DNA of 64,000 bases from Candidatus Methanarcanum hacksteinii (GCA_006954405.1 LVVQ01000002.1:186001-250000); one strand, 5' to 3'. Shown: positions 6,833 to 17,007, counted from the stretch's first letter. Notes: generated by a model not told the origin, from the sequence alone. A program made the numbers and translations.

Positions 6833-8930
6833 AGCATTTCTCCTGGAGGTCCCTCGGGACCTCTTCATCGTATTTCCCGACTGTTATGTCATCAGAATCC
6901 GTTATGAGTCTCGACAGATCATTCGTGCGTTTTATGCGCCTTATGGACGACATCACCTGCTCTGGTGACGAATCTGTGATGACATCCAAAAGATATGGTT
7001 GGAAACACCAAACACGGTCGACTTCGAATGAATCCTCCAGGAATCTTCTGATCGTATCGAATTCTCTTGTCCCTGTCCATGGGTACATCCTCCATCCCTT
7101 ATCGGCCTCAGAGAATGGCATTAACATTCCGGATGCGGATTCTCTTGCATCATTAAGACGATCATTGCCTCTCTCATCCAGGAAATCGTATGTTTCCGAA
7201 CCAGACAATACTTTTCTGATCTCCTTCATTACCATGCGATCCGTGTCGATCGGCGAAGATTTCCATGATGACATGACATCCCCATCGGATTCCTTGACCT
7301 CTGCCGTATCCGTGTTCGGATCGAAGGATGTGATCTCCCATACGTGACCAGCCAACTGTATGCAGGCACCTATCTCCGGGATGTTTTGTATGGAACCGAT
7401 GACCTTGCCTTGTGTCTTGACCTCTATCTCCTTCTCGGATGTGAAGACCGAACAGAAATCGCGCCCGAATATCTCTCTTTCCGATTCAGGCGTGATCAAT
7501 AAGGTACCATCCTCCATCCTCTGTATGCGCCCTGTGGAGACCATATGTCTGAGCAACATCTTGTATTCGGATTCATCGATGGATCTGAAAGGGAACATCG
7601 ATAGCACATCATCCTTCAATTTAGTGAAACGTACGCCTGTTCTGCGTTTCATGTATTCCATGGTCTGATGATACAACAATCCGTAGGGATATCTGTCCGG
7701 GGGCGATGGCTCTACCCATCCTTCTGAAATAAGATTACACATTGCGATGGCCTTTATCAGATTCATCGGCACGTATCCGAGCATATTCCATCTCTTGTCA
7801 TCATCCTCATTGCAATAGAGTATCAACCTTTGAGGAGAATCACGTCTTCCGGACCTACCCATCCTCTGCATCAAACTGGAACATGAATGTGGGGGTTCTA
7901 ACTGTACGATGAGATCCAATGAACCCACATCCACACCCAATTCCAATGTGGATGTGGATACAACAGTAACAGTATGGGATGTGTCCTTGAGTGCATCCTC
8001 TGCCAACTTCCTGTATTCTTTGGAGAGGCTGCCGTGATGCACGTATACATCATTCACTCCATCGAGTGCATCCTTCATCCTCATCAGGGATGATGCGACG
8101 TTTTCTGCTGTGGATCTGCTGTTCGTGAATATTATGCAATTCTTCCTATCGGTATCCGCGAACAGTTGTCTGTAGAATCCTGTGAGTGCGATCTTCCTAT
8201 CCTTTCCGCCATCACGCATATCGGCCGAAGGGATGTGATTGTAACGGATGGATATCTCAGCATCCTTCCTGTTGTTATCAACGATGGGGAACGTCTCGAT
8301 CCCTGTGGACGCGGATATCCATTCGCATGTCCCTTGTACATCCGAGATCGTAGCTGATAGTCCGATACGTCTCGGTCTGCATCCGCACCTGCGCTCTATG
8401 GTCTCAAGACAGCATAGGAGTTGCAATCCTCTTCTCGAGCCGGAGAATGCGTGTACCTCATCTATCACGATGAAACGAAGATTACCGAAGATATCGGTCA
8501 ATATGTCATCATGGTCGACTATCAGATTCTGCAGTGATTCAGGTGTGATCTGCAATATCCCTCTCGCATTCTTCAATGAATTGATCTTCTTGCTATGGCC
8601 CACATCTCCATGCCATTCTGCTACGGGTATCTCGGTCTCTCTGATGATCGGTTCGATCCTTTCGAATTGATCGTCTATCAATGCTTTCAATGGGCCGATG
8701 TACAATGCGCCGAATCCTGATCCTATGGGATCATCATACAACGATGTCAATATCGGGAATATCGCGGCTTCTGTTTTCCCTGATGATGTACCAGATGAGA
8801 TCAATATATGGTCATTGTGATCGAAGAATCTGTCGAAGACTCTGACCTGCATCTCCCTGAATCCAGACCATCTGCTGTTCTGTATGAAGTTTTGGATGAA
8901 CCATGGCATGCGTTCGACATGATCGCTCAT
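6792..8930 (-). CDS. sngC: Lhr-like DEAD/DEAH helicase, SngC of a Shango-type defence system
   Basis: A 712-residue superfamily 2 helicase. Walker A GTSSGKT at residues 47-53, motif II DEVH at 157-160, motif III SAT near 190 and a helicase C domain ending in QRMGRSGRR near 380 are all intact. The remaining ~330 residues are Lhr/BrxHI-like accessory sequence. It overlaps sngB by 4 bp. The combination of TerB-domain protein, BrxD-like ATPase and Lhr-like helicase is the published gene set of the Shango anti-phage system, and the same ATPase-helicase pair occurs in BREX type 2. Molecular substrate is not known from sequence. Confidence 0.8.
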   Translation of the reverse strand: MSDHVERMPWFIQNFIQNSRWSGFREMQVRVFDRFFDHNDHILISSGTSSGKTEAAIFPILTSLYDDPIGSGFGALYIGPLKALIDDQFERIEPIIRETEIPVAEWHGDVGHSKKINSLKNARGILQITPESLQNLIVDHDDILTDIFGNLRFIVIDEVHAFSGSRRGLQLLCCLETIERRCGCRPRRIGLSATISDVQGTCEWISASTGIETFPIVDNNRKDAEISIRYNHIPSADMRDGGKDRKIALTGFYRQLFADTDRKNCIIFTNSRSTAENVASSLMRMKDALDGVNDVYVHHGSLSKEYRKLAEDALKDTSHTVTVVSTSTLELGVDVGSLDLIVQLEPPHSCSSLMQRMGRSGRRDSPQRLILYCNEDDDKRWNMLGYVPMNLIKAIAMCNLISEGWVEPSPPDRYPYGLLYHQTMEYMKRRTGVRFTKLKDDVLSMFPFRSIDESEYKMLLRHMVSTGRIQRMEDGTLLITPESEREIFGRDFCSVFTSEKEIEVKTQGKVIGSIQNIPEIGACIQLAGHVWEITSFDPNTDTAEVKESDGDVMSSWKSSPIDTDRMVMKEIRKVLSGSETYDFLDERGNDRLNDARESASGMLMPFSEADKGWRMYPWTGTREFDTIRRFLEDSFEVDRVWCFQPYLLDVITDSSPEQVMSSIRRIKRTNDLSRLITDSDDITVGKYDEEVPRDLQEKCFIDARFEIDADLI

Positions 8931-10210
8931 ATGTCCAAACCCTCGATGATGTCGTCCGCAGGATCTGCATCAGGCGTCACCTTCCTTCCATGGATCAGAT
9001 TGTCGAAACGGAGTCCCGGGTTCTGATGCAAGGTATCTAGAAGACTTATGAGGTCCCTCGTGACCTCCCTCGGTGTCAGAAGGGAAGGTGATACGGAATT
9101 CGCTATCACCGATCTCAGATACGTCTCCATCTTCTGATCATCTATCTCTGATGTGTAATCATATCTCTGTTCATGTAATCCCTTAACGGTCCTGAGCAGT
9201 ACGAACAATTCCTCATTGGTGAGCGGTCTGAGGTTTATGACAGGCCCGAGGTAGTTGTCATATCCGTTCTCATAGCGTCCTGTCGTCAATCTCGATCTCA
9301 ATGCACCATAGCTGTACAGACCGCGGTTCTGATCCTCGATGAATTCTGGTGTACCGCACACATACATCGACAAATACGAGGATCTTCCTTGCATTATGTC
9401 ATTGAATATCGTGAGAAGACGTTCGTAGTTGTTCTGACGTGATTGTTTGCTCTGAAGCTTGTATAGGACTATCCCTTCATCTATGAATACGACGAGTCCT
9501 TTGTAACCGACGGATCTGGAGAATCCTGCCCAGAGTTTGATCATATCATACCAATTCTCATCATTGATGAGGAGCGATATCTCGAGATCCCTCTTGACCT
9601 CATTCTTGCTGTCATACTCTCCTTTGAACCATCTGACTGATGGTATGTCGTCCTTCTCGGAGGCGTGATCGATGCAATACGAAGTGATCATCTTGATGAA
9701 ATCGCGATAATGCTGCATCGCAGACATGCTCTCGGTCATCTTTGTGAGCTTTTTGAATACGGAATCCTGATCGATCTCCATATCTGATGCCTTGAGATCC
9801 TCGATGATTCCATCTGCCACGATCTCTAACATGGGTTCGAGTGCTCCGCCATCGGGCCTGGTCTTGACGGCCATGGTTTTGATTAGCTCCATATATGTGT
9901 TGAGTCCCTCTTTCTTCGATCCTGTCAATCTGCGGTTGATGGAAAGATCGGCATCCATGGTCACGAATCCTCTGTCGAGTGCGTAGTTCCTGACCATTTG
10001 GATCATGAAACTCTTACCATTGCCGAAACGACCGGATATGAATCTGAATGCACCACCGCCTTCGGCAGTATCCTCGAGATCGGATACGAACGTCTCCGTC
10101 TCCTTCTTCCTACCGACAGCGATGTATTCCAATCCTCTTCTGGGGACCACTCCTGATGATAATGCGTTCATCAGCACAGATAATGTCCTCTTCGGTACTG
10201 TCGTCGTCAA
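8927..10210 (-). CDS. sngB: BrxD-like P-loop ATPase (DUF2791), SngB of a Shango-type system
   Basis: A 427-residue ATPase. Walker A GRFGNGKS at residues 60-67 and a Walker B-like strand VVFIDEGIVL near 245 mark an AAA/STAND-type P-loop protein of the BrxD/DUF2791 class. Translation starts at TTG 10210, which overlaps the stop of sngA (TTGA); the first internal ATG would remove 13 residues. Both neighbours overlap it by 4 bp, so the three products are probably made together. The family is expected to couple ATP hydrolysis to loading or control of the helicase, which is inference. Confidence 0.8.
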   Translation of the reverse strand: MTTTVPKRTLSVLMNALSSGVVPRRGLEYIAVGRKKETETFVSDLEDTAEGGGAFRFISGRFGNGKSFMIQMVRNYALDRGFVTMDADLSINRRLTGSKKEGLNTYMELIKTMAVKTRPDGGALEPMLEIVADGIIEDLKASDMEIDQDSVFKKLTKMTESMSAMQHYRDFIKMITSYCIDHASEKDDIPSVRWFKGEYDSKNEVKRDLEISLLINDENWYDMIKLWAGFSRSVGYKGLVVFIDEGIVLYKLQSKQSRQNNYERLLTIFNDIMQGRSSYLSMYVCGTPEFIEDQNRGLYSYGALRSRLTTGRYENGYDNYLGPVINLRPLTNEELFVLLRTVKGLHEQRYDYTSEIDDQKMETYLRSVIANSVSPSLLTPREVTRDLISLLDTLHQNPGLRFDNLIHGRKVTPDADPADDIIEGLDI

Positions 10211-12369
10211 AGCAATCCCTTCAAATCATCTATGTAATCATCGACCAATATCCCGTTCTCTATCAATACGTCGCCGATGACGTCCATAGCAGCGGAATTG
10301 ATGACATCCTCGACCTTATTATCCTTTCTGATGGTCTTTCCAGATATCAAGTCCGATAGGTATTCTTTGCACCTATCATCGATTGATGATATGAACGCAT
10401 CCCATCCGCTTCCTGAGGATACGGTTTCTTCGACCATGGTATCCTGTATATCATCTTCTGATACAGCCATCATCTCATATACCGAATGGAGATCATCCTC
10501 TGCTTTCATTATGGATTCCGAATCCAATTCGATATTGTCTGCCAATCTTCTTTGGATGATCGATTGTTCCTCGTCATTCAATCTTCTAACAACATCATCG
10601 ACTATGTCGATACAATCTATCCCGAACGCATGGATGTGTCTGCAGCTTTTGCTCTCATCCATGAATGCTCTCACACCTTTGACAAGATCGATGTATTCAT
10701 CCAAGAAATCCTTTGAATCTGTATAATTGTGCACTACAACGATCCCTTGCTGTTGTTCATCCGATCCTATGAATCTTAGGTCCTCGTATCCTTTCACCTT
10801 TAGATGTTTGGTGCCTATGCGATACTTCTCTCTGATCCCGCCGATCCTTCTATCGATGGCGTACAATGACTGATTGATGACATCGCCATATCCTTCATAG
10901 TTATATGATTGCCTTACTCTCTCATCGAAATAACAGATGTCCATTATGCCATCGATAGATGGACCTCCTTTTCCGGTATCGAGGAGTTTGTCAAGACACA
11001 CCAATGCGACGATCAGATTGTCGCCGGACAGTTCCACTAGGTCGAACGGCATCTTATTGATGAATGCATATTCACAATATGTCTTCTTAGCCAACCATGA
11101 ATCGTACACGCAACAGATGTCGCCTATGTGCTGTAACACATAATCATCTTCCTCTCCGAGATTGATCAGTTCCGAAAGATACAACCAGATGTAGCCATCG
11201 TCACAATCCGTGTACTTGCGTTCCTCGGCCAATGTGCGCCAGAATAGATAATATTCAACCTGTTCCCGACTCATGGTGCTGTACGTTATCTGTCCTGAAC
11301 TGTTGGACGGTATGTATCTGCGCCTCTCGTCGATGGTGACATTCCTGTACTTCAGGATGTCACTGCTGAACGCTCTCATGTTCTTGGAAGGCATGCCTCT
11401 TACGTATCTGTTCATATCGGGTTCCGGATGTAACACCTCAGGATGTTGCATATCTATCATCGGTATGTCATCCTCTGTTTCGATACGTATGCTGAATCCG
11501 GGTTCGTACTCGCGTTTAGGGAAATCAGGGATATCATTGGAGAATATGCGGTCGATGATCTTCCTCTCATCCTTGGTGAGTGTGCGCGGTATCGTCGCTC
11601 TCTTCTTCGTCCCTGATTGTTTCTCGAAGAGACTCACGACATATTTCGCAACATTCGAGAAGAGTTCATAGAAGATGGTGCTGTCATATGCGTGATAGGT
11701 CAGTATGTAATCGACATCGGTGCATTGTATGAGTTTGCTGAACGCTTTGTAACGTATCATCTTCTTCTGACCATATCTCTCAGCCATTCCCATCCCGGTG
11801 TTCAGGATCATGTTCTCATCCAAGGCATGGAGTGCTCTCGATATGATGAACGTCTCAGGTTCCCCTATCTCCAACATGTATCCGCTGAAATCCACCATCG
11901 AATGGATCTGTTCGGGGCTCATGATGTCGAAATTACCCCTTATAATCTCTCCGATTATCACGGATTGCTGTCTGCTGTTGTTGTATGTGTAGCATCCTCT
12001 GACATTTATGTCATGGATCATGCAATAATCGCATATTGTCGAATTAATGAGATGCATCTCCCGTGAGAGGGGGTAGCAACACTTCCTCATGAGTTTCATC
12101 TCTTCGAGGTTCTCCTTCGGGTCACCTCTGATGAGCATCTCGCTCAAGCGTAGCACGAAATAACCATAATCGCCTCTGATAGCTTTGCCTGATCTCAGTT
12201 GTGAACGCCAGTAGAAGTAGTATTTGCTTTGTGCTGGATTCAACGCAGAGTATCCGTTGACAGGGATCGGACAACCAACGAAGTTGCATGCTATACCGAT
12301 CTCGTCCATGAACCGATCGACGGATTCATCGAATGGAGTAGGCGATATTAGAGTACTTTCGAACAACAC
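10207..12369 (-). CDS. sngA: TerB-domain protein, SngA of a Shango-type system
   Basis: A 720-residue protein with a GTG start at 12369 preceded by GAGGAT. A TerB_N-like block near residues 40-170 has YYFYWRSQLRSG and LRLSEMLIRG; a second copy of the same pattern lies near residues 360-460 (YYLFWRTLAEERK, LYLSELINLG), so the TerB_N-like unit is duplicated. The last ~150 residues are helical and acidic and fit a TerB_C-type region. TerB-domain proteins are the first component of Shango operons. No enzyme motif was seen, so a sensor or scaffold role is likely. Confidence 0.75.
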   Translation of the reverse strand: MLFESTLISPTPFDESVDRFMDEIGIACNFVGCPIPVNGYSALNPAQSKYYFYWRSQLRSGKAIRGDYGYFVLRLSEMLIRGDPKENLEEMKLMRKCCYPLSREMHLINSTICDYCMIHDINVRGCYTYNNSRQQSVIIGEIIRGNFDIMSPEQIHSMVDFSGYMLEIGEPETFIISRALHALDENMILNTGMGMAERYGQKKMIRYKAFSKLIQCTDVDYILTYHAYDSTIFYELFSNVAKYVVSLFEKQSGTKKRATIPRTLTKDERKIIDRIFSNDIPDFPKREYEPGFSIRIETEDDIPMIDMQHPEVLHPEPDMNRYVRGMPSKNMRAFSSDILKYRNVTIDERRRYIPSNSSGQITYSTMSREQVEYYLFWRTLAEERKYTDCDDGYIWLYLSELINLGEEDDYVLQHIGDICCVYDSWLAKKTYCEYAFINKMPFDLVELSGDNLIVALVCLDKLLDTGKGGPSIDGIMDICYFDERVRQSYNYEGYGDVINQSLYAIDRRIGGIREKYRIGTKHLKVKGYEDLRFIGSDEQQQGIVVVHNYTDSKDFLDEYIDLVKGVRAFMDESKSCRHIHAFGIDCIDIVDDVVRRLNDEEQSIIQRRLADNIELDSESIMKAEDDLHSVYEMMAVSEDDIQDTMVEETVSSGSGWDAFISSIDDRCKEYLSDLISGKTIRKDNKVEDVINSAAMDVIGDVLIENGILVDDYIDDLKGLL

Positions 12370-12383
12370 ACATCCTCATGATG

Positions 12384-13088
12384 CTATTGTGATAAAAGGA
12401 TGTGGCTATGCCATATGCTTGCATTGAACATCAATATCAATGAATCTAAGAATGGCGGGAATCTCTCGGTGCCCTTAGTGTGTATCGTACCGTTCTCTGT
12501 CCTCACATAGAGGTCGAAGAAGATGGAATCGAATCCTTCCGCACTTGTGTAATCCTTCTCGAGTGAACCGTCATCACAAAGCTGTGAGATGAAATTGATG
12601 ATCCTATCCGATCTGTCCTTCGATATCCCTGTGATGTGCGCACTATCCGGTGCTTTGTAGTTGCCGCATCCCTCGAACAATGTGCCGTGGATGCAATATC
12701 TCCTCTCTGAGATCTGATGGTCATCCGGATCGAGGATGTATTCGAACGTATCGTATCTTCCGCCGTCCTTGAGTCCCATCAGATTGAACCTGAGTTTCAC
12801 AGAGATGATGTCATTTTTTGGATGTTTATAGCCCATATTCTTGAGGAAGGCGATCGCATCATACGTCCTGTCGTCGATGAGTCCGAATCCGAGATCAGTT
12901 TTCAGATCATCCATGCTCCTATCGAACACGTAGTCTCCATCGGACATCATACGCTCTAGAGTGGACCTGCGTTCATCGAAGGATATTGCAGCATCGATGT
13001 TGGAATCGTACGTCTCTTTGGAGATGATGCCTTTAGTTAACGCATCATCCAATTGTTCTTTGGTGTATCTGATCCTCTGTGATTTCAT
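12384..13088 (-). CDS. Unknown protein leading the Shango-type operon
   Basis: A 234-residue soluble protein ending 14 bp before sngA in the same direction, so probably cotranscribed. The N-terminal 90 residues contain two similar short helical units (LDDALTKGIISKETYD, then LKTDLGFGLIDDRTYD) reminiscent of SHOCT-like L..G.I...Y modules. The C-terminal ~140 residues form a mixed region with two cysteines and ..ISKDRSDRIINFI, which I do not recognise. The published Shango system has three genes, so this may be an accessory sensor, regulator or toxin-antitoxin-like guard, or an unrelated passenger. Confidence 0.65.
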   Translation of the reverse strand: MKSQRIRYTKEQLDDALTKGIISKETYDSNIDAAISFDERRSTLERMMSDGDYVFDRSMDDLKTDLGFGLIDDRTYDAIAFLKNMGYKHPKNDIISVKLRFNLMGLKDGGRYDTFEYILDPDDHQISERRYCIHGTLFEGCGNYKAPDSAHITGISKDRSDRIINFISQLCDDGSLEKDYTSAEGFDSIFFDLYVRTENGTIHTKGTERFPPFLDSLILMFNASIWHSHILLSQ

Positions 13089-13129
13089 CGATATCGTTAT
13101 CGTAGAACGATGATTAGAACATTATGCGC

Positions 13130-14005
13130 TTAGAACGGGTTCACATGTACCATGACATGTTTGACCTTGGAGAATTCCTTCTCGATCCTGTCATGGACCT
13201 CTTCTGCAATCCTATGTCCTTCTTCAACGGTGATCTTGCTGTCGACGCCTATCTCGACATCGACATAGATCCTATTGCCGAAGAGTCTCGTGTGGATAGA
13301 GTCTATACTTTTGACACCGTTTACCGAACATATCACGACTCTGAGAGAATTCTCGGTCTCATCATCGCATGATGTATCCAACATCTTCTTGTATGAATCG
13401 TTGAGGATGCCCCATGCGACCTTGAGGATGAATAATGATATGACTATGCTTGCGATGGGATCCGCGATAGGGAATCCGACCATCGCCAACGAGATACCGA
13501 TCAATGCACCTATGGATGAGAGTGCATCGGACCTGTGATGCCATGCGTCAGCTCTGAATGCATCACTATCGATCACCTTCGCATAATGCATCGTATACCA
13601 GAACATACCTTCCTTGACAGCGATGGATACTATGGCTGCGATAAGGGGCAACAACGTTGGCGTGCTATCGACATAACTCTTGTTCGTTATGGAAGTGATT
13701 GCAGAATACATTATCCCTACGGCAGTGATGATCAGAATGATCGACAATATCTGTGATGCTACGCATTCAATACGTTCGTGACCATACGGATGTTCGTGAT
13801 CCATGCCTTTTCTGGAAATCTTCGCACCGACGAACGCGATCGCTGTTGCGAATACATCAGATAAGGAGTGCGCAGCATCGGAAATCATGGCTGCAGAATT
13901 GCCGATGATACCTGCAAGGAGTTTGAATATTGATAGGATGACGTTCCCGCCGATGCCTATGGTGGTCAGGCGTCCGATGATCCGTTCTTCGTCCTCGCAA
14001 TTCAT
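13130..14005 (-). CDS. Cation diffusion facilitator (CDF) metal exporter
   Basis: A 291-residue membrane protein starting at ATG 14005 (MNCEDEER). Six membrane helices are followed by a cytosolic domain. The metal-site motifs are visible: SDAAHSLSDVF in helix II and AFRADAWHHRSDAL in helix V, the D/H-x-x-x-D arrangement typical of Zn/Fe/Mn exporters. The C-terminal domain has the ferredoxin-like pattern with HTRLFGNRIYVDVEIGVD and ends HVMVHVNPF. A longer frame upstream is rich in cysteine and not family-like. Substrate cannot be assigned. It lies 41 bp upstream of the Shango operon on the same strand. Confidence 0.9.
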   Translation of the reverse strand: MNCEDEERIIGRLTTIGIGGNVILSIFKLLAGIIGNSAAMISDAAHSLSDVFATAIAFVGAKISRKGMDHEHPYGHERIECVASQILSIILIITAVGIMYSAITSITNKSYVDSTPTLLPLIAAIVSIAVKEGMFWYTMHYAKVIDSDAFRADAWHHRSDALSSIGALIGISLAMVGFPIADPIASIVISLFILKVAWGILNDSYKKMLDTSCDDETENSLRVVICSVNGVKSIDSIHTRLFGNRIYVDVEIGVDSKITVEEGHRIAEEVHDRIEKEFSKVKHVMVHVNPF

Positions 14006-14095
14006 CGAATTCACAATTATCAAGCCAGTATTTAGGCTATTTTGTGGACATAGATGGAGACATATTATGCATATGGATGGATACAACCGCTGTTC

Positions 14096-15478
14096 TCATT
14101 GGGTGCTTTGAGGGATACTATCCGAACCGATCATCTTCTTGAGTCTCTTCTGTGTCAGCAGTGTGACGGAAAGGATGGTCGAAGCACCTATGGTGTGTCC
14201 GAGAACGAGTCCCCAGAAGATGCCATCCATGCCCATGAATGAAGCGAGTGCTATGTATGACGTTATCAACGCAAGATTCCTCCACACAGCACATAATACA
14301 GAATAATTGGGGCGACCCATGGCCTGTAGATATCCAGAACAGATCGGTGTGAATGCGAACAATGCAGAATACAGACACATGATCTGTAATGCATGGACCA
14401 TCTTGGGCCTGAGCGCAGCCATCTCCTCAGAGTATGTGAATATGTATAATGCCTGTTCTGAGAACAGCTCCGTGATCAATGCAAGGCCGATGACAGCAGA
14501 TATGGAGAGTATCAACGCATAGCGGAATGATGCTCTCATCCTACCGATGTCCTTCTGACCGAAAGCAGACGATGCTACCGGCACCAATGCGGAACCTATC
14601 GCCATGGCGGGGATGACGATCAGATCGATCAGATTATCAGGGGTGGAATAGACCGTCAATCCTTCGGAGCCGCCTGTATTGATGACAATGACATTCAATA
14701 CGGCATTCATAGCGTACATGACAGCATACTCTATCATCTGAGGTATCGCCGCAACGGATACCATCCTCATCTGTTCCTTCTCATATCTCATGTGTTTGCG
14801 GTCCATCGTAAGATATGTTCTTCTGCTCATGATGAAGTATGCTCCGACAAGGAGAGAGAACACTGTTGCGATGACAGTAGCTATGGCGGCACCGCGTACG
14901 CCCATATCAAGTCCGTAGATGAAGACGGGGTCGAGGACTATGTTCGATACGGCCATCACGATCATCATGATGGTGGAGAGCGATGTCGCACCCTGTCCAT
15001 TGAGAATGCCGCCGATCGCACCATTCATCAGGATGATGATAGCACAGATGCTGTAGACCGTGAGATACGAGTTCGCCATATCCATGACGTCTCCTGCACC
15101 CAATATGGTGAGTATGCCCTTCTGTGAGATCAACAATAGTGGAGTGAGGATTATGACGAATATCAATCCGAACAATAGTGCCTGTGAGGCTGCATTGCAT
15201 GCTTTGTCCTTATCCTCTGCACCGATCATCCTCGATACTATGGCGGATGCACCTATTCCGAGTCCGCTTCCAAGACCTACGATCGTCATGTAGATCGGGA
15301 TGACCACAGCTATCGCGGCCATAGCATCCACGCCGAGCCCTGAGCACCATGCACGGTCAGCGATAACGTTAGCTTGCGATACCAATAACGACAATATCAA
15401 AGGTAGGGCCAACTTGTGTATGGCTACCTTGGGATTGCCTAGAAGTATCGAAACGTTCTCCTCTGCGGTCATGCGCAT
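14096..15478 (-). CDS. MATE-family multidrug/sodium antiporter
   Basis: A 460-residue, 12-helix protein. The start MRMTAEENVSILLGNPKVAIHKLALP is typical of MATE proteins with the LP kink in helix I, and the duplicated six-helix halves are visible, with GxxxGIGASAIVSRMIGA in the first half. It belongs to the NorM/DinF-like group found in many archaea and exports cationic or lipid-like substrates using Na+ or H+. The last ~30 residues are charged and cytosolic. The 118-bp upstream region contains an inverted repeat at 15503-15516 that may be an operator. Confidence 0.9.
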   Translation of the reverse strand: MRMTAEENVSILLGNPKVAIHKLALPLILSLLVSQANVIADRAWCSGLGVDAMAAIAVVIPIYMTIVGLGSGLGIGASAIVSRMIGAEDKDKACNAASQALLFGLIFVIILTPLLLISQKGILTILGAGDVMDMANSYLTVYSICAIIILMNGAIGGILNGQGATSLSTIMMIVMAVSNIVLDPVFIYGLDMGVRGAAIATVIATVFSLLVGAYFIMSRRTYLTMDRKHMRYEKEQMRMVSVAAIPQMIEYAVMYAMNAVLNVIVINTGGSEGLTVYSTPDNLIDLIVIPAMAIGSALVPVASSAFGQKDIGRMRASFRYALILSISAVIGLALITELFSEQALYIFTYSEEMAALRPKMVHALQIMCLYSALFAFTPICSGYLQAMGRPNYSVLCAVWRNLALITSYIALASFMGMDGIFWGLVLGHTIGASTILSVTLLTQKRLKKMIGSDSIPQSTQ

Positions 15479-15502
15479 CGACCATATTCCCCTTGATTAT
15501 TA

Positions 15503-15516
15503 ACCTTTTGAAAGGT
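15503..15516. promoter_or_regulatory. Small palindrome upstream of the MATE gene
   Basis: ACCTTT-TG-AAAGGT, 25 bp before the MATE start codon, at a position suited to a repressor near the transcription start. No regulator gene is adjacent. Confidence 0.35.
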
Positions 15517-15571
15517 GATTGAACATCTCTTTTGGAGATATCGTTCTGAGAAGAATGAATATAAGTTTATC

Positions 15572-15589
15572 CCGGGGCGTTAGCCCCGG
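15572..15589 (-). terminator. Terminator of the NCS2 permease gene
   Basis: CCGGGGC-GTTA-GCCCCGG, 9 bp after the permease stop codon. Confidence 0.65.
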
Positions 15590-15597
15590 TAAGATGT

Positions 15598-17007
15598 TCA
15601 GCTGAAGATGATTCCGTTCTTGATCATCTCATTAAGCACGGAGTAAACAAAGAAGATCACTGCGAGTGCCCAAACGATGAGTGAGATCTCGTTGGATTTC
15701 TTTGTTACGATCTTTCCGATCACGAATGCGAAGATACCGAAGGCGATACCGTCTGTGATCGAACCGGACAATCCCATCATGAAGATCGTCATGAATGCCA
15801 TTGCGCAGACGACGGGGTCGTCCCACTCGATGTCCTTGACGCTCTTGATCATCATGATACCGACGATGACGAGTGCACCGACCGTACATGCTGATGTGAA
15901 TGTTCCGAAGAATCCTGAGAAGAACAATGCGACGATGAAGAGGGCACCGACGACGATCGGCATGAGTCCTGTCCTTGCGCCTACACTGATTCCTGTTGTG
16001 GACTCGATGAATGATGTTGTCGTGGATGTACCGCAGACTGCTCCTGCGATTGTTGCGACAGCATCACATGTGAGTGCTTTGCTTCCGTCCTTGAGGTGAC
16101 CTTCCTCATCGATCATGCCTGCTACACCGCCGACACCGATGAGTGTTCCGGCTGTGTCGAACATATCGACGACGAACAATGAGACCGTAGCTGCGATGAA
16201 TGCAGGCCACATGTCTGCTGCGAACATCTCGAAGTTGCTGAACACTGCACCGAAGAGTCCGAAGTCAGGCGTCGATACGAAATTATCAGGTGACCATCCA
16301 GGGATAAGGAATATTCCAGAGCTGACGAGGTCCGATGTAACACCGGACTGACCCATGATCACACCAACGACCCATGTCACGATAAGTCCGACGATGACGG
16401 CGTACCATTTCTTCATGAACCAAAGGATGAGTGTGACTACAAGACAGAACAATGACAGGAGGACTCCTGGATCTCCGAGTTTGCCAATAGCCAATGCGCT
16501 ACCAGCGCCGTGTGTTATGATACCTGCGTTGAAGAGTCCGACAAGTGCGATGAAGAATCCGATACCTGCCGAGATGGCGAGTTTCATGGAACCGGGGATC
16601 TCATCGAGGATCCTCTCTCTCCATCCGGATACGGTGAGGATAAGGAACAGGATACCTGATACGAATACGACAAGAAGACCCTGCTCGAATGTGAATCCCA
16701 TCGTGAGACAGATGGTGTATGACAAGAATGCATTCACACCCATTCCAGGTGCAAGTGCGACTGGGAATCTAGAATAGAGACCCATCAGGATACAAGCTAT
16801 GATCGCTGCCATGGCGGTAGCGGTGAACAACTCTGCGGTCGTGTAGCCTGCTAGCCCTGCAGGAGTACCGAGGATGTTCGGGTTCACGATCAAGATGTAG
16901 ACCATGGAAAGGAATGTGATGAGTCCTCCCCTTAGTTCAGTCCCGATCGTAGAGCCTCTTTCGGTGATTCTAAAATAAGAATCGATTGAAGCTTTGAAAT
17001 CGCTCAT
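15598..17007 (-). CDS. NCS2-family purine permease (AzgA/PbuG-like)
   Basis: A 469-residue protein with about 12-14 membrane helices. The start SIDSYFRITERGSTIGTELRGGLITFLSMVYIL and the segments GMGVNAFLSYTICL and ESTTGISVGARTGL are characteristic of the AzgA group that imports hypoxanthine, guanine or adenine with protons. The specificity is by family, not by a residue test. The gene stands alone between two hairpin terminators, so it forms a single-gene unit for purine salvage. Confidence 0.9.
   Translation of the reverse strand: MSDFKASIDSYFRITERGSTIGTELRGGLITFLSMVYILIVNPNILGTPAGLAGYTTAELFTATAMAAIIACILMGLYSRFPVALAPGMGVNAFLSYTICLTMGFTFEQGLLVVFVSGILFLILTVSGWRERILDEIPGSMKLAISAGIGFFIALVGLFNAGIITHGAGSALAIGKLGDPGVLLSLFCLVVTLILWFMKKWYAVIVGLIVTWVVGVIMGQSGVTSDLVSSGIFLIPGWSPDNFVSTPDFGLFGAVFSNFEMFAADMWPAFIAATVSLFVVDMFDTAGTLIGVGGVAGMIDEEGHLKDGSKALTCDAVATIAGAVCGTSTTTSFIESTTGISVGARTGLMPIVVGALFIVALFFSGFFGTFTSACTVGALVIVGIMMIKSVKDIEWDDPVVCAMAFMTIFMMGLSGSITDGIAFGIFAFVIGKIVTKKSNEISLIVWALAVIFFVYSVLNEMIKNGIIFS

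Noticed and set aside
6792..10210. BREX type 2 system
   Set aside because: The ATPase and helicase resemble BrxD and BrxHI, but no PglZ, PglX or other BREX genes are next to them; the TerB partner fits Shango better.
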